64,000 nucleotides of DNA. Origin: Haliotis asinina. Lineage: Eukaryota; Mollusca; Gastropoda; Lepetellida; Haliotidae. The stretch covers positions 10,089,501 to 10,153,500 of the forward strand of contig NC_090287.1 in NCBI RefSeq assembly GCF_037392515.1. The letters run 5' to 3'. Below are positions 24,771-36,200 of this stretch, one piece after another; position 1 is the stretch's first letter, and the number at the start of each line of letters is the position of its first letter. The notes below the pieces were generated by a model that saw nothing but the letters and a program-made list of their open reading frames with translations, made no database searches and was not told the DNA's origin. A program made the position numbers and the translations under genes.

Positions 24771-25370
24771 TTGGTGAACACCTGCTGTCATCTCTTAATG
24801 TTTGTCTAACCGGGGTTTTTTTTTCGTATGTGGCAGAGATGAGAAATAATAGCCCCCTGGCGGGTAGAAACGTTACACGTGAACCCTGTGGGCTGTAATG
24901 AGTGTGAAGTACCTGTGATGGAGAGCACTCTTGAAGTAACTATGTGCTAATTGTTGTCTCGTCCCGTATGTCTGTATCGCCTTATCAGACATGCTGCAGA
25001 CTGCCGACAAGGACATGTGCAAGTGCACAGATAGCCGACAGCTGCATATTATGGCGGCGAGAAGAGAGACATATACTATTGAAGTTTTTATTTGTCATGA
25101 TGGTTGAGCAATAAAACTCCGAATACCGTGATGTGCTGCGTGAAGGTCAACATCGACTTTGCTTTATGGTCGCTAACCTTTGGCAAACCAACTGTCATTT
25201 TCTTTCCTTCTTTCCTCTCAAACCTGTTGACATTTCATTTCCTGACGATCTTGACTGAACGATATTTTAAGAGAATTTTGAATTATGAATATATTTTAAA
25301 TGAATTCCATGATTTGGCACGGATGAGCAGGATGCTGCTTTGTGTCACACTGTCCTGATCACATGGTCCG

Positions 25371-25600
25371 AGTTAGTGAGTTTTGTTTTACGCCGCATTC
25401 AGCAGTAGTACAGTTATATGGCGGCGGTCTGTAAATAATCGGATCTGAACCAGACAGTCCAGTGATCAACAGCATAAGCATCGATCTACGCAACTGAGAT
25501 ACGGTGATGTGTCAATCAAATCAGCGAGGCTGACCACATTTGTCGCCTCATACGACAAACAAGGGTTACTGAAGGCCAACTCTATCCCGAACCCTCAAGG
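25371..25600 (-). mobile_element. SINE family B copy, inverted
   Basis: On the plus strand it starts with the reversed tail (AGTGAGTTTTGTTTTACGCC). It continues through CCAGACAGTCCAGTGATC, TGTGTCAATC and GTCGCCTCATACGACA to CCGAACCCTCAAGG. Confidence 0.9.
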
Positions 25601-27269
25601 TAATCACATATCCAAACTCAGTCTTATCATCCTTTGGTTTACAGTGCTGTTCACAGCTGTTTACCTCTGGTGCTAATTTTTTATATTATTATTACTTGTG
25701 TTGTAGACGTCAGCGTTCATTGATCAAAGCGAATCCCTTTGTAACGGGCGACTACTTTTCTTTTGTTCCAAGCTGATACGTAGTCTGAATGCCAATCAAT
25801 AAATGCATTCAAATAGTGATGGCAAGCAGTAATTTAAGATGACACGACCATAGTTGTGCCCCTTTGTCGTATCAGGAGTCGTACATCTAATCCCTGTTAT
25901 GTGTTTTCAGGCTTGTCAGTACCCCACCCGCGTGGATTTAACAAAACTGCACACATTTATGACCTTCACTACCTCAGTATCATGAACAGCATGATGACAC
26001 GCCGAGGGATAACTGAAGTATGTTTGTAAACATCATTGAACCCAACTCACTCACTCATTGTAAAACCAACCCTATGCACATCACAAGGACCCAATGTCTA
26101 ACATAAACCTAATATTAAAATGCATCAAAATGAGTCGTTTTGGAGTTTAACTTGTATAAAACGTGTTCTCCATTTAAAAAGATAACAAAGATGTTAGTAA
26201 TAGATCTAATTATCAACAGCCATGAATGGCGAATGTCTGCACGTTATTGTACCAAGCCTAACCCCTATAAGTGTTTATATCAAAAAGGCGTATCTGATAT
26301 GCACGCATTGTTTCTATGAAATCCTCAGTATATATAATTACATGACTGTACTTCTTGAAATTACGTGTGTTATGGTAAACATATTCATAGCATATTTATT
26401 ATTAGTCTATTGATTTTGTTGCATCCATCTTTATTTTTTAGAGCAGTCCTGATTTAGAACGACTTTTGTTTTGGTAGAACTGTTTTTGCACGACTGATTG
26501 CTTTCAGCACGTATCCTCCACGAAAGTGATATGTTTGTACGTAATTAGTTATTGTAGGACTTGGTAGGTATCGCTGTACATACGCCGTGTCCTGTTCCCT
26601 CCACTTGACATAGAGACACCATACACCACAGATACAAGCGAGATAATTACTGGTCATTTATCGAGAGTGACGGTTTGTTAGTAAGGCGAGATACCCAACT
26701 ACACTTCCCATATTTGTATTGTGATAAAGTCAAGTACCCATGGCCCTAGAGCTGAGAAGCTGACACCGCGGTTAGCCCTCCTCTGACAACTCTCTCACCT
26801 CGTAAACATAATGTTATCACCCATTTGTAACCATTTGTTTGTTTACACAAGGGTCGGCCAATTGTTCCCTAGGGGGTGGTCGCTTTCCTCAGCTGCAGAT
26901 TCCCAAATCTCACCCAAGTCAACGATATTGATGACTGTTTAATAGCCTCGGAAGTGGCAGGGTGATTAGAGAAAGATACTTTGTTTAACAAATTTATTTG
27001 AACAGGTCATTCCATGGCGTTTGGTGTATGTCTGGAGTTAATGTATTTACTGGTATGTCTCCCGATAGGCTAATGTCGGTCGGAGACAAGAATGTATGTG
27101 GTTCGCGGTGTTCGCCAATGTTCGTTTCTTTTACTGAGTTTATACCTGACTATGAATAGAGGCCCAATGTAAACAAACTACAATTAGCAAGCTGTCTGCC
27201 CTTTGGAATTATACGACTCACATTAGACGCTTAACATGCACTTGTATAATACAGTCCAAAGGGCTGTTG

Positions 27270-28284
27270 TCATTACCTCGACAGAACGTCATGGTCGTGG
27301 AATATTACATGTCATTACCTCGACAAAACGACATGGTCGCGAAATATTACATGTCATAACCTCATTACCGCGACAGAACGTCCTGGTCGTGGAATATTAC
27401 GTCATTACCTCGACAAAACGCCATGGTCGTGAAATATTACATGTCATTACCTCGACAAAACGCCATGGTCGCGAAATATTACATGTCATTACCGCGACAG
27501 AATGTCATGGTCGTGGAATATTACATGTCATTGCCTCGACAAAACGCCATGGTCGTGGAATATTACATGTCATTACCTCGACAAAACGCCATGGTCGCGA
27601 AATATTACATGTCATAACCTCATTACCGCGACAGAACGTCCTGGTCGTGGAATATTACGTCATTACCTCGACAAAACGCCATGGTCGTGAAATATTACAT
27701 GTTATTACCTCGACAAAACGCCATGGTCGCGAAATATTACATGTCATTACCGCGACAGAATGTCATGGTCGTGGAATATTACATGTCATTGCCTCGACAA
27801 AACGACATGGTCGTGGAATATTACATGTCATTACCTCGACAAAACGCCATGGTCGCGAAATATTACATGTCATTACCTCGACAAAACGCCATGGTCGCGA
27901 AATATTACATGTCATTACCTCGACAAAACGCCATGGTCGCGAAATATTGCATGTCATTACCGCGACAAAACGCCATGGTCGTGAAATATTACATGTCATT
28001 GCCTCGACAAAACGCCATGGTCGCGAAATATTACATGTCGTTACCGCGACAGAATGTCATGGTCGTGGAATATTACATGTCATTGCCTCGACAAAACGCC
28101 ATGGTCGTGGAATATTACATGTCATTACCTCGACAAAACGCCATGGTCGCGAAATATTACATGTCATTACCTCGACAAAACGCCATGGTCGCGAAATATT
28201 ACATGTCATTACCTCGACAAAACGCCATGGTCGCGAAATATTACATGTCATTACCTCGACAAAACGCCATGGTCGCGAAATTAC
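27270..28284 (+). repeat. 42-bp minisatellite, 24 copies, with a 258-bp higher-order duplication
   Basis: Units contain CATTACCTCGACAAAACGCC, ATGGTCGCG and AAATATTACATGT. GGTCG cores recur at exact 42-bp steps except for two 50/40 pairs around 27383 and 27641. The altered pair plus its neighbours repeats at 258 bp, marking a block duplication. Because 42 is divisible by three and the unit lacks stops in all three plus frames and one minus frame, it produces long repetitive open frames. The longest is 27236-28327, with 14-residue units such as ITSTKRHGREILHV. There is no signal peptide, splice context or promoter to suggest translation. Many units carry the sites CCATGG and TCGCGA. Confidence 0.95.
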
Positions 28285-28311
28285 GGGGCGGTGGGAAATT
28301 ACCGTCATTAC

Positions 28312-28459
28312 CGGGGCGGTGGGATAGCATGGTGGTTAAAGCGTTCGCTCGTCACGTCACGGTTCGATTCCCCACATGGGTACAATGTGTGAGGCCCATT
28401 TTCTGGTGTCCCCCGCCGTGATATCGCTGGAATATTGCTGAAAGCAAAACTCACTCACT
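28312..28459 (+). mobile_element. SINE family A copy inserted in the 42-bp array
   Basis: A well-preserved copy: GTGGTTAAAGCGTTCGCTCG, GGTTCGATTCCCCACATGG, GTGTGAGGCCCATTTTCTGG, GATATCGCTGGAATATTGCT and the tail ACTCACTCAC. One further diverged minisatellite unit (28460-28505) follows the tail. This shows that the SINE landed inside the array. Confidence 0.9.
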
Positions 28460-28505
28460 ACATGTCATTACCTCGACAGAACCTCATGGTCGGGGAGTGT
28501 CACAT
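28460..28505 (+). repeat. Residual 42-bp unit beyond the SINE
   Basis: ACATGTCATTACCTCGACAG followed by AACCTCATGGTCGGGGA is clearly a diverged unit of the array to the left, separated from it by the SINE. Confidence 0.8.
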
Positions 28506-29424
28506 GCTCATTGCTTCGATGCATGGGAAGAGCCTAGGGTATGTTCGCATGTTGTTAAGTCTCCAAGTGTTATTACCTTGGTAAGTTGATATGGTTTCCA
28601 CTTCCATTTCTCACTTGAAATTCAGCAGAGATATGTTGAAGAGAATGTTACTCAATATTCACAAGTTCTGTGTTTCTCTAAACGTCAAACACATTATTAA
28701 TTGAAATGGGTCCGTGGGATATTTGGTTTGTGTATTACTCTATAGCTAGTTTCCATGGCTATGCACGAGAAGTATGTCCATTCGAATTAATTAGTAATGT
28801 TAAATTAGATGTTTAGATTTTGGAGGAAATCTCTTAGTTTTACGACGTAGAAACTGTGAGAAGATGGCACTTTGTGATAATCATCCGAAAAGCTCATCTG
28901 TTTTGAATTGATGTCTTCACAGCAAAGATGTATCAGATCACAGCGAGTCGGGAACGAGTCGGAAGTGAACGATACATTGAGCTAAAATTAGGTGACTCGG
29001 TGTACACTGAAAGCTACTTATCGTCGTGTCCTGAAAGTGTGACGCCAGTGCAAGACTATTCCTGGCCATGTACACTTGGCATTAAGACGGAAGAACACTA
29101 TCTGCATGAACACTTTTCTTCTTTTTAAAGTATCAGAGAAATAATTTATATAGTCCCCTTTGAAATGAATGCATGTGTGTGCATGTCAGAAATTGTAGTA
29201 TATCCTGTAGCTGCGATATGCACATGTTGCCATTATGTATACTTGAGAATAATCTTAACTATGACTAACTTTAAGAACTGTACTCTGATACCTCCAACAT
29301 CACAAAGATGTGTTACTCTTTCCAGTGGCTTGTCTAACCCATAATACGTCATGCTTCTTGTTTTACAGAGACGTTTTATCAACACCGTTTTTATATGATT
29401 GAAATAACAATGCAATACTCATAA

Positions 29425-29430
29425 TTTATT
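29425..29430 (-). other. Candidate polyadenylation signal of HLX
   Basis: A canonical AATAAA on the minus strand, about 560 bp downstream of the HLX stop codon. A GT-containing stretch follows within 50 bp. Confidence 0.45.
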
Positions 29431-29987
29431 TACAAGAACATACTTATGAACATGTTCATAAATACAAATTTATACAACTGTAGATCTGGCTATGATTGTA
29501 TTTGTGCTTAATGAAAAGTGTCGCATGTTGACAATCACACCAGCATATATATCTGTCCAGGACTTCCATGCCTTGAACTTTTACAATAAGCTTTGACACA
29601 ATAGTATGTGCCATAGAATTCAGTTAAATACTAGCAGCAAGGTCGATATGGTTTTATGGAACAAGCCTGTTGCTGCGTTTGTAGGAAGATAGACAGTATA
29701 ATCTAGATGCACAGCTACTGTCTACGAAATATCGTACATCCTACTTAAATGTGTCTTCATGTGCTACAAATGTTCCAATATTGTGCTTAAAGCACAGCCA
29801 AATATCACAGTTTGCATGTTGCGCACGTGCAGCTCGCAATTTGCATGCAGAACGTTAATCAGTTTATAAATATTCTCCACGTGATCAGACGATCGCTCAT
29901 TGGACATTGGCGTGTAACTACAGTCCTTGACTGTGCCACTGATTCAGATAGCTGGTTGTATACATAGACCCTGTTGTCCGACTTTGC

Positions 29988-30248
29988 TCAGTTGGCACTT
30001 TCTTCCTGGCTTACCATGGAACACATTACATCTGTTTCCTCAACCCCACTGTCAATTGAAATCTCCTCCTCTTTGTCACACTCGTCGCTTTCTTCTTCGG
30101 AGTCAGCCTCGATATCAACTTTGTCTAACGCTCTTTCCTCTCCTTCCTTACTTCCGGTCTCGCCATCTGGAGTACCTTCGTCCTCTTTGGCTTTCTGTTG
30201 CTGCGCGTGACGCCACTTCATCCGTCTGTTTTGGAACCACACTTTCAC
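29988..30248 (-). CDS. HLX: HLX exon 4: rest of homeodomain helix 3 and acidic tail
   Basis: Follows the acceptor TTTAACTTCAG. It starts at homeodomain position 45 with VKVWFQNRRMKWRH, then a Gln/Lys stretch. A long acidic, serine-containing tail (DSEEESDECDKEEE) follows, ending in TGA at 29990-29988. An intron between homeodomain codons 44 and 45 is a known site shared by several ANTP-class genes, including H2.0/HLX. Confidence 0.96.
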   Translation of the reverse strand: MKVWFQNRRMKWRHAQQQKAKEDEGTPDGETGSKEGEERALDKVDIEADSEEESDECDKEEEISIDSGVEETDVMCSMVSQEESAN

Positions 30249-33200
30249 CTGAAGTTAAAGAAATTTTGTTTAATGCGTGTACAGTTGTTCATGACCTTGG
30301 CGACAGTTTAGGATCGTGACTCTGTACAGCACTAGGCTTGTCCCCATAATTATCCCATTTCTCGACTTGTTACTGGGGATGGCTCAGTAGTCCAGTGGTT
30401 AATGTGTTTTCTCGTCACGACATGGTACGGGTTCGATTCCCATTACTGAATGTGTAAAGTCCATCGTTTGCCTCCCCCGCCACTACATGGCTGGAATGTT
30501 GAATAGCTCGTCTGACTATCTTCACTTTCGTGGAGACTTCGTGGTACCTACAGTTAGAGTAAATCTTTGGGATATTTGTGGTCGTACATTATTAAATCCC
30601 TCGTTATTTCATTGGCTGTAAGTATTTACTGCAAATGGGGACATACGCACGCGTCATCGCCTGGCGGAAGGTGTGAGAATAACATCACTATATTAATCGC
30701 ACATGCTCCTCACCGCCAAGGTTGATGATCTGTGCATGGTCAAACATGGCGAACGTGTTTATCGTTTCTCTAATTTTATTCGGTTAAATTATTTAATCTT
30801 TTTCATTTAAGATTTTTTTTCTCTATAAAGTATCCATGGTCTCTATCAACGTCTGGCAGCCGATTTAAAGCAAACACTTTGAAGAGTGAGGGTTTATTCT
30901 GACGTTTCAAGTTAAAATTGAGAATAAACTTTTGTGGGTTATGTCGGGATCCGCCTTTGATGTTTTGCCCCCCACGTTGAAGGGGAAGCATTTGGTAGAC
31001 ATGTGAGAGTGGAACTGTAGATTTTGCAGGAAATGCGTTTGCTTTTTGCATGTACAGTGTTGGTTCTTGTGATAAATGCCTATTGAGTGCAGTAAATAAG
31101 GCGAAGGTGAGAAATGAGCGCGTATCTCTGTACGGGAGGCGGACTGTAATCTTCTCCTCGCAGTAGATAGATACTCGATTAGTTTTCCCACCAACTGCAT
31201 GAAGCGCTCTGTTACTAAGGCTAAACGGCCACAGATGGTACGGATCCCAGAAAACCATTATCGGTAAACGGGAGTGTAGGGTTTAAGCGCTTGAAGTATT
31301 TAATGATACTGTACGATATCAGATCATTTGTTTAAACTTGTTTTAAGATATGAATTAATTCAAATCTAACAAATTGGTGTATTTTTTTAAATATTGTAGG
31401 AATATATACTATCCCTAAGCCTTGTTGACGACATGTAGTGGTCGAAATAGAAGCACCTGTTCATTGTTAACAAACATAACATAACAAACATAACGTTCGT
31501 GACCACTGGAAACTGTTTCAGTAATCAGTAATCAGTAAACAATAAAAGTAACCGATTTTGTTTCGTCTCAAGTCTGTTTTAGTGAAACAGACAGAGTCTT
31601 ACAATAGACTATATGTTTTTAGTTTTGTCTCAACTGGACTGTTAGTTAAGCGGGGAAATGGAATATTTATATGTAGTATCCAAAAATGTTTCTGACAGTC
31701 TATACTTGTTAATCTGGGGGTTCACATACTATTCCCAATACCGCGTCCGTAAATCAATAGTTTTTGGTAACAAACACATAAGCAAGCCTTGGTTCTTGAT
31801 GCTGTGTATACAGTCAGTCTCTTAACGAGCGTGTTAATATGTTAAAGCTGACGTTTCTTACAGTACTGCAATGTTGACGCCCAAATTGAAATACACATCA
31901 CACTGTAATCGGCCCATTATCTTTTCTGCCTGCATATTTGTGTCCAGTCTTTGCAAAGATAGTTTTCCTTATCGCCCCCTATAAATTTTATTTTATTTTC
32001 GGTGCTGCTTGTACAACATTTGAATTGCAATACGGAGGTACTACGTATAAAGTGATTAAACATCCATGGCAAGTGTCGTTATTTATGAGTATTTCATGAC
32101 AAACTTTGCTAGGTGTCTTTCTGCCTATAAATAAATAGTCCGCTACCCTAAAACTGGTCTTGCACGTACGCGCAGGATACGAGTGCGTAACCTCCGCTGC
32201 CACAGCCACTGCAAGGTACGATAATGAGGGATGTCAGGGGTTGGGAGTACTGATCATTTCAATTAAAGTGCCAGGTCCGCCGACATGGGCTGTTTATATT
32301 AATATACGACATCCACTGTTTTAGAATTCACATTCAATTAATGAGGGTGTTCTTGTGAGCTTGCAGGTAGACCCTTCACATAAAATACTGTTAAATGCAG
32401 CAGTCGCGTTCCCCTCGTGCCTTAGTTAATCAACATGTTGTTTTTTATTGCCGTTTCTTCTCTCTCTCTCCCCCCCCCCCCTTCAACAGGCAATGAGCTG
32501 TCAGCGCGTCCCCCCCCCCCCTCCCCCCCCCCCCTCCCCCCCCCACTCTCCCCCTGCCTCAGGTCCCTTTCACAAACTCTCTCTCTACCATTACCCAGAC
32601 GCAGATATTCCTCCGCAGTCGTTGGGGGTTCTGCGTCCGGGAGTTGTGGCATGTAATTAAACTTTATCAAATCGGAATTGGTTTAATGACTTATGCTTTT
32701 TAGCATGTCTGTTATATGTCTGTTGAAACGTAAGCGGTGTGGGTCCTACTTAAGCCGTTACCAATAACTGTATCCTGTAGAAGTTTATATCCAGTTAATT
32801 GAACATTCCTACTGTCGTATTGAGACTCTAAGTAGAGTAATGAAAGCTATTATGTTGTTAGTTAAAAAGGGGTACTTTGATAGGGAGCAGAAAACACCAG
32901 ACCTGTCAAAATCTGTTCCAAACTATTCATCTTGACAAAAATAGGCACGATCTAAATGGACTGTTGGTAATTTTCCCCACTGACAACCGCTGGTATGGAT
33001 GGTACACGTGTCCCCTGTATATGCATGAATGTGAGTCTGCCCATTCCATCCACAACTTCATGTCATACGACCCGCCTGGCGCTCAGTATTAAGGGGATAA
33101 GACAAGGACCTCTCTTTCTCCCAGACTCTAGAGAAAATATTGAAAAGGACTCCTCCTCAGCTCTAGACTGCTTTGTCAAATTTGAATGCCTCAACTCCGA

Positions 33201-36200
33201 AATTAATGACTGCTGTAAGTCCCTTTGGGTTTAATTTGTATATGATTGTATTTTTTATATGTTATATTTGTATACGTGTTTTCTGGACCTAAATGTCAGA
33301 GCAAGACGGGGCTGTGGGGTAGCGCAGTTGTTAAACTGGTCGCTCGTCACGCCGTCGACCCGGGTTTCATTCTTCACATGGATTCATTGTGTGAAGCCCA
33401 TTTCTGGTATCCCCGGCCGTTATATTGCTGGAATATTACTGAAAGAGGCGTAAAACCCAACTCACTCACTCTTGGCAGAACCGGCCAGCAATGCCCCATG
33501 TTGAACTGTGACATGGTATGTCAGTGATCAAGCACTGTTTTAGGTCCATTTCACTTTATCAATTACTTATATAGTCATTTTAGAATTGCAGTATGTGTAC
33601 TGCGTCATTCATCAAGAACTTGTAAAAACACTGTGGTGAATTGTTTTATGTATGATTTTCTGTTTGGCTTTTCAAGGTTGATTTACCTGCGCATCCGTCA
33701 ACCCCAACATTGCAGCGAGTTGTCGTCTGTCTGGCTTCGTGACGTACTTCTGCACCTCAAATCTCTTCTCCAAGCCCTTCCGCTGAAGGTTGGAGAAGAC
33801 AGCACGTGACCAGGATCGCTTCCGCTTGGGTTGCCCGGATGACCCATTGTCTGCACTGAGGATTGAATACGGCCCTGTTCAAGAAACGTCGGAAAGGAAT
33901 AAGTTATCCCGTCAAAATACTTTTGTATGTTTCAAGATACATGTTATCATCTGAATATATCATCTATAATAGCTAAGTGTTCAACACAGTGATACCATGA
34001 ATTACCTTGGTGCGTATCAGTGTGTTGGCTCTTTCACCTTTATCATTTAACAACGTATTTGAAAAGTAACAGTATTATCTCCGAAGCAAAGCAAACGATT
34101 TGTGATGACTTGATACCAAACAGGCGGGCATTTAAAGACATTCATTTTTTTCCATATAATGTTAATGGGAACACGGCAATTCCGAAAACACACCGCCAGA
34201 CCTGTTTCACATATTTTACGACGTAAGCTGTGTTAAGATTGTCATATAATTGCAAGTACTTAAAAACAGTCGCCCAACGATGACCTGGGGTGGGGATGAG
34301 AACAGGAGATTCGTGTTATCAAATTGATTTGAAAGTCATTACGACATGCTGTTAAATGTGTCAACGGTTTACGGTAAAACAAACAAGAGTTGATGGGCGC
34401 CTCCCAACCCTCTTGTGCCATACTAGTTCGTGTATATTGTTTTCCCTGTATCTTTATACATGTCATAGCTACCAGCGATTAATCTATTTCACTGCAGGCA
34501 TCGACTGGCGTTCATTTCACCATAGTGACTCCGGACCAGCCACGGCCTTCCACAAACATGCGCAGTTTATTTAGCTTAATTACGCCACCTATCGAATGGT
34601 AATTAAGACAAGACCCCCTGCGAAGGAGGCGGAGTGATACATCTGCCACACGGTGTGAAGTGGTAACGGACATCTTTAACAGGTTAGTGGATGTATGGAG
34701 TATGCCATAATCGCAACATTTGAGTAATTGTAAAGGTTGAAGAATAAACAGTATTAACACTAGTTTGTGTTTTTCTTTCTTTATCACCCACAGTGGATAC
34801 AGATTTAACAGTGAAACGACCGTTCATTCTTTAAGTTTGAGAGAGGGTAAATGAGGGACGAGTTTCATATCATATCCTTAACGGGACAGTTGAATTTTTA
34901 AACGTGGTACTAAAAGCAACTGTCATTGTTATGAATACCTCAGAATAATTATCCCCCTTTGTTACAAAGTAAACACGGTGAAAAATAAGAATTTGAGAGA
35001 ATGTCGCAGCAGCTACTTTACTTTGAAGACTGAACGGTTTTCACGATGGACACCAGCGACCATCCAGTTCACACAACCCATGGATGTATGTATGACGTAG
35101 GTAGTATATGTGCAATGGAAAGTGTATTGTGTCTCAGATTCGAACTGCCAGTCGGGCCTGGATGAAACAAGCCGTTTACATATGTGCCTCGTTTAGAGCC
35201 CAACAAGCTGTTCCCAATCAACCTTTAATTAAGCCGTGTCTAATGGCCGCTACTGACACTGACTTAAACCAGGACACGTCAAAGCGTTTGAATAAACATT
35301 GTAAGTTGAAGCCAGTTCCCAAATACAACCACCGTATGTCGTGTATGAGATCATGACCACTTTTATTTCACAATTACATTACACATTTTTTGAATTCCTT
35401 GGCTGGTAAGCAAATTTGATTCGATGTATATTTACAACGAAGATAAAAAGAGACAAAACACATTACTCATCGCGGGATTAACAAAGCTATGACCAAGGCG
35501 AAGTATTTCAGTACTCCCTGTCGTGATTCTTAAGAAGAGTCAAAGACAGCGTAATTGGATCGAATGGTGGCTGTTTCATTGCGCGTTACCGCTCAACGAG
35601 GTCGTGAAATTTGCACATGATATCAGTCACTTGATATCAGGTGGATAAAGTACAAATCAGTGTTCACTCCCTTCCTTGTTTTCGTAAAGTTATAATAATG
35701 TACAGTAAATGCAGTATAATACTAATTTCTTAATGATTGTGTGAGCTGGGATATTGCGTATTTCATAAATGTTAGTGTATGGAAAAGCAGTCATCTTTGA
35801 CATTCTTTAATTAAATACAGAATTACCGAATAACAACGCAAAACCTGACGATGATGAAAACTCAAAACAAAAAAATCAACGCTTTACTTGACATAGACTA
35901 GCATGTAGTCTCTGCAGTGACAATGTTTTACAGAAGAAAGTTCCTGATTTATAATCATAAAATATTATGGAAAGGAACCAGAGACTTTCTTTTCAATCTA
36001 GACTTGACACATATTCCAAGCTTGCATGGACTTGCTTGGATATATTTGTTTCACGGTTTCCTTGACATCATGGAATAACAACGCTCTGACATTCTTTGGC
36101 GCCAGTGCAAAATAACAACGGTTTACCTGACATTCTTGAAGTCACTATACACAAATAACAACGCTGTATTTGACAGTGTTGGAGCCATCGACGAGCTACA

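Larger units (their letters stand above)
17610..29424. other. Gene-poor stretch between the unknown gene and HLX
   Basis: It holds a G-run (18049), a Tc1-like relic (19658), a palindromic MITE (23946), SINEs (24512, 25371, 28312) and the 42-bp minisatellite (27270). The longest unexplained open frame, 23396-23854 on the plus strand (152 residues), has no recognisable motif and no splice or promoter context. No gene can be supported. The position downstream of a developmental homeobox gene leaves room for regulatory elements, but I see no specific one. Confidence 0.5.

Noticed and set aside
27236..28327. 363-residue open frame over the 42-bp array
   Set aside because: The frame exists only because a stop-free unit of 42 bp (divisible by three) is repeated. 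All three plus frames and one minus frame are open. There is no splice, promoter or signal evidence.
30803..31258. 151-residue minus-strand open frame inside HLX intron 3
   Set aside because: No recognisable domain, and it overlaps a second open frame. It lies within an intron and no repeat family could be matched. Chance or an unknown old element is more likely than a gene.
32435..32670. Proline-rich or glycine-rich open frames across the C-runs
   Set aside because: They are direct products of homopolymer C/G tracts in HLX intron 3.
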